Shown here piece after piece: positions 6,322-14,748 of a stretch of DNA of 40,357 bases (positions within the stretch are counted from its first letter, which is position 1; every line of letters begins with the position of its first letter). This stretch comes from CAYWMY01 sp046352935. GTDB taxonomy: Bacteria > Pseudomonadota > Gammaproteobacteria > Steroidobacterales > Steroidobacteraceae. The notes beneath the pieces were generated by a model that was not told the DNA's origin, searched no databases, and saw only the letters and a program-made list of their open reading frames with translations. The position numbers were made by a program, and so were the translations under genes. The stretch covers positions 1 through 40,357 of the forward strand of contig JAXMGR010000027.1 in NCBI GenBank assembly GCA_046352935.1, given 5' to 3'.

Positions 6322-9090
6322 GTGAGTCCAGTCATGCAAGACCATCGTGTTGTTGCCCTGAGCGACCGGCTCCGGCAGATCAGCCAGGTGACGCTCGGGT
6401 CGGTACTCGGGCTCGTTGCGCTGGCCGTCATCATCAGCACCCTGGTGATCAGCTTCTTTTCGCTGCTCGATGACAGCCGGATCAAGGCGCGGGTGCTGGC
6501 CGACAACTCCGCGGCGAGCCTCATGTTCAACGACGCGGAGTCGGCGCGCCAGGTCCTGCGCTCGCTGCAGTACTCGACCAATGACCGCAGCGCGGCCCTC
6601 TACGACGCCCACGGCAGCCTGTTCGCGAAATACCGGGTCACCGAGGGGGGCGTCCCCGGTTCGCTCCCGGACCTGAAGGGCAGCGTCTCCTGGGATGCCG
6701 CCGGGATCACTGTGGTGCAGCCGGCCGTGATCGAGGGGGCCGTGATCGGGGCGCTGCGCCTGTCCACCGGGTTGAAGCCGCTCTATCAGCAGCTCGGATG
6801 GCAGGTCCTGGCCACGCTGCTCGTGACGCTGCTGTCGCTGGTGCTCGCCAATCTCATGACCCGACGACTGAACGCCGCGGTGCTGAAGCCGCTCGATCGC
6901 CTCACGAGCCTCATGGACCAGATCTCGGATCGCCGGGACTACCGGGTTCGCGCCGAAAGCGGGTCCATACTGGAGATGAACCGGCTGGCCGCCGGCTTCA
7001 ATGCAATGCTGGAGCAGATCGAGAGCCGCGACCGGGAGCTCGCGGCCCATCGCGACCATCTCGAGCAGCAGGTGGCCCTGCGGACCGGGGAGCTCACCCA
7101 GGCCAAGGATGCCGCCGAGGCGGCGAGCCGCGCGAAGAGCGAGTTCCTGGCACGCATGAGCCACGAGATCCGCACGCCGATGAACGGCGTCCTGGGCATG
7201 ACGGAGCTCCTGAGCGCGACGAGCCTGGACCGCCGGCAGAGACAGTATGCGCAGACCATCCGGCACTCGGCGGAGTCGCTGCTCGGCATCATCAACGACA
7301 CGCTCGATTTCTCGAAGATCGAGGCCGGGAAGTTCGAGCTCGACGACAGCCCCTTCGACCTGGAGGAGGTAACCGAGGAGGCGGTTGAACTGCTCGCCGA
7401 CCGGGCGCACGCGAAGGGCCTGGAGCTGATCTGCCAGGTGCCCCCCGATCTTCCGCGGGCGTATCGCGGCGATGGCATGCGTCTGCGTCAGGTGCTCGTG
7501 AATCTGGTGGGCAATGCCGTCAAGTTCACCGAGAGGGGGCAGGTCGTCGTACGGGTTTCACGGCAGCCGGACAAGGGTGGCCGCGTCCAGCTGCGTTTCG
7601 AGGTGCAGGACACGGGCATCGGCATCCGGCCCGAGAACCACGAGCTGGTGTTCGACGCCTTCTCGCAGGAGGACGGTTCGACCACGCGCCGCTTCGGCGG
7701 CACGGGACTGGGGCTCGCCATCTGCCGGCACCTCGTGCGCCTGATGGGCGGCGAGATCGGTCTGGCGAGCGCACCGGGCGAAGGCTCGACGTTCTGGTTC
7801 ACGATCGTACTGAAGCAGGAACCGAGCATCGTCGTTCCGCTCAAGGCGGATGCCCTGGCCGGTCGGCGGGCCCTCGTCGTCGACGACAACCCGACCAACC
7901 GGCAGATCCTGATGGAGCAGCTCGCCAGCTGGGGCATGGATGTCGCTGAGGCATCGGGCGGCAACGAGGCGATCTCGGAACTGTTGAATTCCGCAAGGCT
8001 CGGCAAGCCTCGCGAGCTCGTGCTGCTGGACTCGCAGATGCCGGGCCTGACCGGCCCCGATGTCGCGCGCATCATCCAGGGTGACGCGGTACTGAACGGT
8101 ACCCGCGTCGTGCTGCTGAGCTCCGTCTCCGCTCATCTGGGCGAGGACGAGATGCGGAAGATCGGCGTGGCGTCCTGTCTGACAAAGCCCGTGCGCCGAT
8201 CTTATCTGCACACCAGTCTCGCCCGGCTGCTCGGGGACGGGAACACCGCGACCACATCGGCGCGGCTCCCCGTTGCAACGGTGGACAGCCGGGGGCAGCT
8301 GGGACTGCGTGTCCTGCTGGTGGAGGACAACACCGTCAACCAGGAAGTCGCATGCGCGATGCTGCAGCAGCTCGGCTGCGAAGCCGAGATCGCCGGCAAC
8401 GGGCGCATCGCGCTCGCCGCGTTCGTGTCGAAGAAATTCGATGTCGTGCTCATGGACTGCCACATGCCCGAGATGGACGGCTACCAGGCGACGCAGGCCA
8501 TCCGCAACTGGGAGGCTGTCGAACAGCGGCCCCGCATGCGCATCGTCGCATTGACGGCGAACGCCCTCGAGGGAGACCGCGAACGGTGCCTTGCGGCCGG
8601 AATGGACGACTACGTCTCGAAGCCCTTCAATCTCGAGCAGCTGAGGCGCGCACTCGCTCCGGCAGGTCGCGGCCATCAGCCCCCGGCCGGCCCGTCCCTG
8701 GGGCCGCGTGCCGAGCGGGTATCGGCCGCGGCGGCGCCGGCCGCGCTGGATCCACGTGCGCTCGACCAGATCCGGGCGCTGCAGAAGCCCGGCGACTCGA
8801 CCCTCGTCGACAGGATCATCGGCGTGTACCTGGAGAGTTCACCCGCGCTCATCGAGCGGCTGCGCGTCGGACTTCGTGACGGCAATGCCGTGGCCGTGCG
8901 CGAAGCAGCCCACGCGCTGAAGTCGAGCAGCGCGAGCCTGGGTGCGGCGGCCCTGGCGGCTCTGGCGCAGCAGCTGGAGGCGAGGGGACGCTCCGGTGAC
9001 CTGTCCCGTTCCGCCGCGATCGGCGTGCAGCTGCTGGCGGAGTATCAGCGTGTGGTGTTGGCGCTGCGTGCCCTGAGCGAGGCGGCATGA
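6322..9090 (+). CDS. CHASE8-like hybrid sensor histidine kinase with two REC and an HPt domain
   Basis: This 922-residue inner-membrane protein has a first membrane helix at about residues 28-52, a periplasmic region to about 155 resembling CHASE8 (with ADNSAASLMFND), a second helix at about 160-180 and a HAMP linker. HisKA follows (SHEIRTPMNG, H281), then HATPase (NAVKFT, DTGIGI, GTGLGLAI), REC1 (D570 in LLDSQMPG), REC2 (D712 in LMDCHMPEMDG) and a C-terminal HPt domain (H864 in HALKSSSASLG). All phosphorelay residues are present. The periplasmic domain is the type that YfiR controls in YfiN, and a YfiR gene lies just upstream. The GTG at 6322 has GAGG 7 bases upstream; the ATG at 6334 is an alternative. 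Its stop overlaps the next start, so the output protein is translationally coupled and is the likely receiver of the HPt phosphate. Confidence 0.93.
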   Translation: MSPVMQDHRVVALSDRLRQISQVTLGSVLGLVALAVIISTLVISFFSLLDDSRIKARVLADNSAASLMFNDAESARQVLRSLQYSTNDRSAALYDAHGSLFAKYRVTEGGVPGSLPDLKGSVSWDAAGITVVQPAVIEGAVIGALRLSTGLKPLYQQLGWQVLATLLVTLLSLVLANLMTRRLNAAVLKPLDRLTSLMDQISDRRDYRVRAESGSILEMNRLAAGFNAMLEQIESRDRELAAHRDHLEQQVALRTGELTQAKDAAEAASRAKSEFLARMSHEIRTPMNGVLGMTELLSATSLDRRQRQYAQTIRHSAESLLGIINDTLDFSKIEAGKFELDDSPFDLEEVTEEAVELLADRAHAKGLELICQVPPDLPRAYRGDGMRLRQVLVNLVGNAVKFTERGQVVVRVSRQPDKGGRVQLRFEVQDTGIGIRPENHELVFDAFSQEDGSTTRRFGGTGLGLAICRHLVRLMGGEIGLASAPGEGSTFWFTIVLKQEPSIVVPLKADALAGRRALVVDDNPTNRQILMEQLASWGMDVAEASGGNEAISELLNSARLGKPRELVLLDSQMPGLTGPDVARIIQGDAVLNGTRVVLLSSVSAHLGEDEMRKIGVASCLTKPVRRSYLHTSLARLLGDGNTATTSARLPVATVDSRGQLGLRVLLVEDNTVNQEVACAMLQQLGCEAEIAGNGRIALAAFVSKKFDVVLMDCHMPEMDGYQATQAIRNWEAVEQRPRMRIVALTANALEGDRERCLAAGMDDYVSKPFNLEQLRRALAPAGRGHQPPAGPSLGPRAERVSAAAAPAALDPRALDQIRALQKPGDSTLVDRIIGVYLESSPALIERLRVGLRDGNAVAVREAAHALKSSSASLGAAALAALAQQLEARGRSGDLSRSAAIGVQLLAEYQRVVLALRALSEAA

Positions 9091-11198
9091 TGATCGAGTC
9101 GCAACCGGATCGCGGGCCGCTGGTGCTGCTGGCCGATGACGACGTGACCACCCGCCTGCTCAGTGAGAGCGTACTGCGCTCGGCTGGCTTCGAGGTCGTC
9201 GCCGCGGAGGACGGCACCAGCGCGCTGCGGACGCTCTCGGAGCGCGACCCGGCGATCGTGATGCTCGACGTGGAGATGCCGGGCCTGAACGGCTTCGAGG
9301 TCTGCCGTACGATCCGTGGTGGTGAGCGCCATCGGGACGTTCCGATCGTCATGTTGACGGGCTGTGACGATGCGGAGTCCGTCGATCGGGCCTACGACGT
9401 CGGGGCGACCGATTTCATCACCAAGCCCGTGACCTGGGCGATGCTCCCGCATCGCCTGCGGCACCTGATCCAGTCGAGCGACCATCTGGCCGCGCTGCGC
9501 GCCAGCGAGCAGCGCAATCGTGCCCTGCTCAGTGCCTTTCCGGACCGGATCTTCGTCGTCGGCGAGGATGGTGTCATCATCGAGGACCTGAGCCGCGTCG
9601 ATTCCGCCGGGTCGCGTCACAGCGCCGGCTCCCGCCTCGCCGACCTGCTGCCCGCCGATGCCGTGATCCAGGCGCACGAGTGCCTGCAGGCGACGCTGTC
9701 GCAGCGGCAGACGCAGAGCTATGAGTACGACTGTCCCGACGCCGGACGTTCGTTCGAAGGACGGATGGTCTTCCACACCGACAGGTCCGTGCTCAACATC
9801 GTCCGCGACATCACCAGTCGAAAGCGTGCGGAGGCGAGGATCCATCATCTCGCCTTCTTCGACCAGCTGACCGGGCTCCCCAACCGGCAGCAGTTCCTGC
9901 GGGACCTCCGGCGGGCAATCCGACAGACACAGCGCACCGGGCGGCTGGTCGCGGTGCTCTACATCGATCTCGACCAGTTCAAGAGGATCAACGACACGCT
10001 GGGCCATACCGTCGGCGATGCCCTGCTCAGATCCGTGGGCACGAGACTCGAGGGTTCCCTGCGAGTGACCGATCACGTGGCGCGGGCAGAAATCGCATCC
10101 GGCTGCGCGGTGCAGATCGCCCGACTGGGCGGGGACGAGTTCGTGGCGCTGATCAGCGATGTCCGGACGATGGACGACGTGGCGGTCGTCGCGCGCAGGA
10201 TTCTCGACGTGCTGAGTGCACCGTTCGTGCACGGCGACCGCCGGCTCGTCATCACGCCGAGCATCGGAATCGCGGTGTTCCCGGAACATGGACGGGTCGT
10301 CGAGGAACTCCTCATGAACGCGGACACGGCCATGTACCAGGCCAAGGCCGCGGGACGCAACCGGCTCTGTTTCTACTCCAGTGACATGTCCGCACGGTCC
10401 TTGCAGCGGTTCGAACTGGAGGGCGACCTCCGTCAGGCGGTCACAGATGGTTCATTCCTGCTCTACTACCAGCCCAAGGTGGATCTGGCGACCGGTGAGT
10501 TCGTCGGTGCGGAGGCCCTGCTGCGATGGCATCACGCGAGGAGGGGCTGGGTCTCCCCGGCGGAGTTCGTGCCCCTGGCAGAGGAAACGGGCCTGATGAC
10601 CCGCATCGGGGACTGGGTCCTGGAGACCGCCTGCCGGCAGGTGAAGGCCTGGGAGCAGGCCGGGGTCCACCTGCCGCACGTGGCCGTGAACGTCTCCGGC
10701 CAGCAGTTCATGCAGGGCGCGATCTGCGATTCCGTGCTGCGCAAGGTCTGGGAGGCGGGAATCCGTCCCGAGGCGATCGAACTCGAGATCACGGAGAGCC
10801 TGATGCTCGAGGACGCGGACAACAATGTCGAGTCCATGCGACTGCTGAGTGAGGCGGGATTCAGCCTCGCCGTGGACGACTTCGGTACCGGTTACTCGTC
10901 GCTGAGCTACCTCAAGAAGTTCCCGATCGACGTGCTGAAGATCGATCGGACGTTCGTCCGCGACCTGCACACCGATCCCGACGACGCCGCGATCTGCGCC
11001 GCGATCCTCGCGATGGCGCACAAGCTCGGCCTCAGGGTCGTGGCCGAGGGGGTCGAGAACGAGGAACAGCTGGATTTCCTCAAGCGGCACGGCTGCGACA
11101 TGGCGCAGGGCTTCCTCCTGGGCAAGCCCATGCCGGCCACAGAGCTCACTCCGCTGCTGCTGAGTCGGGGTGGCACCACCGCCCGGCGACAGGCCTGA
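9087..11198 (+). CDS. Response regulator REC-PAS-GGDEF-EAL
   Basis: This 703-residue cytoplasmic protein has a receiver domain (D61 in VMLDVEMPG, K in TKPV), a short PAS-like region (about 145-245, ending DITSRKRAE), a GGDEF domain (motif at 348-352) and an EAL domain (E476-A477-L478). The usual phosphodiesterase residues are present (NVSGQ, ELEITES, DDFGTG, LKIDRTF, AEGVEN). The RxxD sequence (RVTD, 326-329) is pushed away from GGDEF by about 13 extra residues (334-346), so ordinary product inhibition at the I-site is doubtful. The start overlaps the kinase stop (ATGA). This is the c-di-GMP output of the kinase relay; phosphorylation of D61 presumably shifts the cyclase/phosphodiesterase balance. 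Confidence 0.93.
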   Translation: MMIESQPDRGPLVLLADDDVTTRLLSESVLRSAGFEVVAAEDGTSALRTLSERDPAIVMLDVEMPGLNGFEVCRTIRGGERHRDVPIVMLTGCDDAESVDRAYDVGATDFITKPVTWAMLPHRLRHLIQSSDHLAALRASEQRNRALLSAFPDRIFVVGEDGVIIEDLSRVDSAGSRHSAGSRLADLLPADAVIQAHECLQATLSQRQTQSYEYDCPDAGRSFEGRMVFHTDRSVLNIVRDITSRKRAEARIHHLAFFDQLTGLPNRQQFLRDLRRAIRQTQRTGRLVAVLYIDLDQFKRINDTLGHTVGDALLRSVGTRLEGSLRVTDHVARAEIASGCAVQIARLGGDEFVALISDVRTMDDVAVVARRILDVLSAPFVHGDRRLVITPSIGIAVFPEHGRVVEELLMNADTAMYQAKAAGRNRLCFYSSDMSARSLQRFELEGDLRQAVTDGSFLLYYQPKVDLATGEFVGAEALLRWHHARRGWVSPAEFVPLAEETGLMTRIGDWVLETACRQVKAWEQAGVHLPHVAVNVSGQQFMQGAICDSVLRKVWEAGIRPEAIELEITESLMLEDADNNVESMRLLSEAGFSLAVDDFGTGYSSLSYLKKFPIDVLKIDRTFVRDLHTDPDDAAICAAILAMAHKLGLRVVAEGVENEEQLDFLKRHGCDMAQGFLLGKPMPATELTPLLLSRGGTTARRQA

Positions 11199-11272
11199 CC
11201 GGGACCTCGGTTGAGCACCGGAGCCGACGGCGTGGATTGACGCCTGGTGGTGGCCTGGCCGACAGTACGCTC

Positions 11273-12448
11273 ATGCAGGAGCAGTCGCGTTCCGGTCGCA
11301 TCGGCGCGTTGTCCGGGATCCGCGAGCCCGTCCGATTTCCCTGGCGCGCTGGCAACCGCTTCGAGTTGCTGATCGACGGCCCCGCGTTCTTCACGCGCAT
11401 GCTGGCTGCGATCACGGCGGCGCGCCGCTACGTGTTCCTGGAGCTGTATCTCGTCGAATCGGGCCTGATCGCCGGGCGCTTCGTCACGACTCTCGCCGCC
11501 GCGGCGCGTCGTGGTGTCGCCGTCCACGTGCTGCTCGACGCCTTCGGTGCGCTGCGCCTCGGTCCGGACGAGCGCCAGCAGCTGCGCGCCGCGGGTGTGC
11601 GGCTCGCGTTCTACAATCCGCTGCGCTGGAGCAAGCGCCTCGGGAACCTGCTGCGGGATCATCGCAAGCTGCTGCTGGTCGACGGCGAGGTCGCCTTCGT
11701 CGGGGGTGCCGGCATCACCGACGAGTTCGACCCGGAGGAGCAGCCGGAACTGCGCTGGCGCGAAACCATGCTGGCCATCGCGGGTCCCGTGGTCACTGAC
11801 TGGCATGTGCTGTTCGTGAGGACCTGGACGGCCTGCGGCCTGCCGCCGCCCGCGGTCGCTGCGCCGGACGTGGCCGCGCGGCCAGGCGGGCAGTCCGGTC
11901 GTGTGGTCGCGAGCGAGCGCCTGCAGCGCGAGCAGGTTTCACGTTCCGTGATCGTGCAGGTTCGTGCCGCGCAGTCCCGCGTGTGGATCGCGACGGCCTA
12001 TTTCACGCCGTCCTGGAAGCTGCGCCGAGCACTTCTCGCCGCGGCGCGGCGGGGCCTCGACGTGCGTCTGCTGGTGCCGGGCCGTCGTGTGGACCATCCG
12101 CTCATCCGCTACGCGGGTCGGCGACTGTATTCGTCGATGCTGCGGCACGGCGTCAGGATCTTCGAGTACCAGCCGCGGTTCCTGCACGCGAAGGTGGTGC
12201 TGGTCGATGACTGGTGCTCCATCGGGTCGAGCAACCTCGACCGCTGGAACCTGCACTGGAATCTCGAGGCGAACCAGGAAGTCGACGACCGTGGTTTTGC
12301 GGAATCGGTCGCAACGATGCTGCAGGCTGACTTCGCACTTGCCGAGGAGATCGTCTGGACGCGCTGGCGCCGGCGCGGCCGCTGGCTGCGGTTGCTGGAG
12401 CGGCTGGGCGGTGCCGTGGACGCGGCGCTGCGGCGGCTGCGGCACTGA
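11273..12448 (+). CDS. Phospholipase D superfamily protein, cardiolipin synthase B-like
   Basis: This 391-residue protein has two HKD motifs: HRKLLLVD starting at H130 and HAKVVLVD starting at H305, the second followed by GSSNLDRWN. The lack of N-terminal membrane helices, the length and the FLELYLVESG segment fit the ClsB group, which makes cardiolipin by transferring phosphatidyl groups at the membrane. The frame continues upstream to a TTG at 11237, but the ATG at 11273 matches the family's usual start; no good ribosome site precedes it. It is separated by 74 bases from the signalling operon on the same strand and converges on nadC. A different phosphatidyl substrate cannot be excluded. 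Confidence 0.85.
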   Translation: MQEQSRSGRIGALSGIREPVRFPWRAGNRFELLIDGPAFFTRMLAAITAARRYVFLELYLVESGLIAGRFVTTLAAAARRGVAVHVLLDAFGALRLGPDERQQLRAAGVRLAFYNPLRWSKRLGNLLRDHRKLLLVDGEVAFVGGAGITDEFDPEEQPELRWRETMLAIAGPVVTDWHVLFVRTWTACGLPPPAVAAPDVAARPGGQSGRVVASERLQREQVSRSVIVQVRAAQSRVWIATAYFTPSWKLRRALLAAARRGLDVRLLVPGRRVDHPLIRYAGRRLYSSMLRHGVRIFEYQPRFLHAKVVLVDDWCSIGSSNLDRWNLHWNLEANQEVDDRGFAESVATMLQADFALAEEIVWTRWRRRGRWLRLLERLGGAVDAALRRLRH

Positions 12449-12519
12449 GGAAGCGGCGCGCACGTCCGGACGGGAGACGCCGGCGGTGGCGAGTCCCGGG
12501 CGACAGTGTTCGGGGTGCT

Positions 12520-13359
12520 TCAGCGCTGGACGCGCAGCGACAGGTCGACGGCGCGCACGTGCTTGGTGATGGAACCGATCGAGATGAAGTCGACGCCGGT
12601 TCCCGCGACTTCGCGCACGTTCTCGAGCGTGATGCTGCCCGAGGCCTCGAGCAGCGCCCGATGCCGGTGCGTGCGATTCAGATCGACCGCGCGCCTCATC
12701 CCGTCGAGCGGGAACTCGTCGAGCATGATGAAGTCCGCGCCGGCCGCGAGCGCCTGGGCGAACTCATCCAGGTTCTCTGTCTCGACCTCGACCGGTACCG
12801 GATCCGGCAACGCGCGCGCGGCGGCGATCGCGGCGGCGATCGAGCCGGCGGCGAGAATGTGGTTTTCCTTGATGAGCACGCGGTCGTAGAGGCCGAGCCG
12901 GTGGTTCTCCGCGCCGCCGCAGCGCACCGCGTATTTCTGAGCGAGACGCAGGCCGGGCAGTGTCTTGCGGGTGTCGAGGATCCGGCAGCCGGTCCCGGCG
13001 ACGGCATCGGCGTAGGCGCGTGCGGCGGTCGCGGTGCCCGAGAGCAGCTGCAGGAAGTTCAGGGCCGACCGCTCGCCCGTGAGCAGTGCCCGCGCACGCA
13101 GTTCCAGCCGGCAGAGCACCTGGCCCGCGGAGACGCGTCCGCCATCGGCCGCGGTCCAGTCGATGCGCGCATGCGGATCGAGCCTGCGGAACACGGCCTC
13201 GACGTACGGGCAGCCTGCGAGCACGGCGTTCTCGCGCGTCACGATGCTGGCGCGGGCAGGTTCGTCCGGCACCAGCAGCGCAGTGACGTCGCGTGGACCG
13301 ATGTCCTCGGCGAGGGCGCGGGTGACAGTGTCCTCGAGGTCCCGGGGCGGCTGGATCAT
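12520..13359 (-). CDS. Nicotinate-nucleotide pyrophosphorylase (quinolinate phosphoribosyltransferase)
   Basis: This 279-residue enzyme converts quinolinate and PRPP to nicotinate mononucleotide in de novo NAD synthesis. Family motifs are clear: LAEDIGPRDVT near the N-terminus, GERSALNFLQLLSGTAT, RKTLPGLRLAQKYAV, GGAENHRLGLYDRVLIKENH, EVETENLDE, and DFISIGSITKHVRAVDLSL at the end. The ATG at 13359 gives the usual length; the frame is open further upstream to 13443 but that extension is not conserved-looking. It is divergent from grxD and convergent with the clsB-like gene. Confidence 0.95.
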   Translation of the reverse strand: MIQPPRDLEDTVTRALAEDIGPRDVTALLVPDEPARASIVTRENAVLAGCPYVEAVFRRLDPHARIDWTAADGGRVSAGQVLCRLELRARALLTGERSALNFLQLLSGTATAARAYADAVAGTGCRILDTRKTLPGLRLAQKYAVRCGGAENHRLGLYDRVLIKENHILAAGSIAAAIAAARALPDPVPVEVETENLDEFAQALAAGADFIMLDEFPLDGMRRAVDLNRTHRHRALLEASGSITLENVREVAGTGVDFISIGSITKHVRAVDLSLRVQR

Positions 13360-13478
13360 CGGCGTCTCACGGCGGTCCTGCGGCCCAGTGTCGCATACCT
13401 GACGCTGCGGCTCCGGGGTCGGCGGGATTGCTCCGGGTCGCATCCGGTTTCACCGCCGGGGCGCTCCTCCCCGGTGCG

Positions 13479-13507
13479 TTGAAGAACGGGCGCGCGACCC
13501 CCATAAT
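13479..13507 (+). promoter_or_regulatory. Sigma-70 type promoter for grxD, probably leaderless
   Basis: TTGAAG at 13479-13484 is followed by 17 bases and CATAAT at 13502-13507, a good housekeeping promoter. Only 8 bases separate the -10 from the grxD ATG at 13516, so the transcript would start at or within a base or two of the A of the start codon. No Shine-Dalgarno sequence is present in that gap. Confidence 0.6.
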
Positions 13508-13515
13508 CCCAGCCT

Positions 13516-13848
13516 ATGAACACCCCAGACATGACCGCGAAGATCCAGCAGCACCTGACCGGCGCGCCCGTCGTGCTGTTCATGAAGGGCACGCCCGATT
13601 TCCCGCAGTGCGGGTTCTCGGCGCAGACGGTTGCGGCGCTGAAGGCCTGCAAGGCGCGCTTCAATCACGTCAACATTTTCGAGGAACCGGAGTTGCGCGA
13701 AGCGCTCAAGGCGTACTCGAACTGGCCCACCTACCCGCAGCTCTACGTGAAGGGAGAGCTGATCGGCGGTTGCGACATCACGCTCGAGATGTACCGCTCG
13801 GGCGAACTGCAGAAGCTGCTCGCCGAGGCGGGGGCTGTCGGCGGCTGA
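13516..13848 (+). CDS. Monothiol glutaredoxin Grx4/GrxD
   Basis: This 110-residue protein has the monothiol active site CGFS (C32), the glutathione-binding KGTPDFPQ upstream of it, the cis-proline segment WPTYPQLYVKGE and the GGCDI motif. This is the class that binds a [2Fe-2S] cluster with glutathione and passes it to iron-sulphur proteins, often together with BolA. It stands alone, divergent from nadC and convergent with fabI. The promoter geometry suggests a leaderless mRNA. Confidence 0.96.
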   Translation: MNTPDMTAKIQQHLTGAPVVLFMKGTPDFPQCGFSAQTVAALKACKARFNHVNIFEEPELREALKAYSNWPTYPQLYVKGELIGGCDITLEMYRSGELQKLLAEAGAVGG

Positions 13849-13896
13849 AGCCGTCCCGCCTGCGGTCCGCGGCGGGCATCACGGCCCACGAGAACG

Positions 13897-13929
13897 ACGG
13901 CAGCGCCGGGCCAGCGGCGGCGCTGCCGT
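13897..13929. terminator. Bidirectional hairpin between grxD and fabI
   Basis: A perfect 12-base inverted repeat (ACGGCAGCGCCG at 13897-13908 and its complement at 13918-13929) with a 9-base loop lies between the two convergent genes. It would form a very stable GC hairpin in either transcript. There is no T-run on either side, so it is not a textbook intrinsic terminator; it may stop or protect 3' ends. Confidence 0.5.
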
Positions 13930-13943
13930 GCGTGACCCTGCGC

Positions 13944-14727
13944 CTACTCGGCGAAGCTCATGCCGACATGGCTGTAGCCGCCGTCCACGTACACCGTCTC
14001 ACCCGTGATGCCGGCCGCGAGGTCAGGCAGAGGAATGCGGCGGTGTTGCCGACATCCTCGATCGTGACGTTGCGCCGCAGGGTGCCGTTGCAGCGACGTG
14101 GTGCAGCATCTTGCGCATGCCGGCGATGCCGGCGGACGCCAGGGTCTTGATCGGCCCCGCGGAAATGGCGTTCACGCGGATCCCGCGCGGGCCGAGGTCG
14201 GCCGCGAGGAAACGCACGTTGGCTTCCAGGCTCGCCTTCGCGAGGCCCATGACGTTGTAGCTGGGGATGGACCGCACGGCGCCCAGGTACGACAGCGTCA
14301 GCAGTGAACCCTGGCGGCCCTCCATCAGCGGCAGTGCACCACGCGCGAGCGCCGTGAGGCTGTAGCTGGAGATCTCGTGCGCGGTGTTGAAGGCCTCGCG
14401 GCTCGTGCTGTCCACGAACGAGCCGGCCAGCGCCTCGCGCGGTGCGAACGCCACCGAATGAACGATCCCGTCGAGTACGCCCCACTCGCGACGCAGCGAC
14501 TCGAATGCGGCCGCGATCTCCGCGTCGCTGCCGACGTCGAGCGGCATGGTCAGGTCCGAGTCGAGCTGGCCGGCGAGCTCGACGACACGGTCCCGGAGCC
14601 GGTCGTTCTGGTAGCTGAAGGCGAGCTCCGCCCCCTCGCGGCGCATCGCCTGCGCGATGCCCCAGGCGATGGAACGGTCGGAGGCGAGTCCGACGATGAG
14701 GATCTTCTTGCCGGCCATGAATGCCAT
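13944..14727 (-). pseudogene. Enoyl-ACP reductase FabI, broken by two single-base deletions
   Basis: FabI reduces enoyl-ACP with NAD(P)H in the last step of fatty-acid elongation. The start MAFMAGKKILIVGLASDRSI is typical, and the frame reads correctly through SYLGAVRSIPSYNVMGLAKA and AISAGPIKTLASAGI to KMLHHVAATAP. At about 14080-14082 one base is missing from a C-run (coding strand), and the expected LRRNVTIEDVGNTAAFLC continues in the next frame. At about 14025-14027 another base is missing, and DLAAGITGETVYVDGGYSHV and GMSFAE-stop continue in the third frame. Adding both bases restores 261 residues, the family's usual length. The distal sequence is fully conserved, so this is either an assembly error or a very recent mutation. 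It is the last gene after gloB-mltD on the same strand, 21 bases after mltD. Confidence 0.9.
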
Positions 14728-14748
14728 CTGAAAGTCTCCCTGCGGCCT

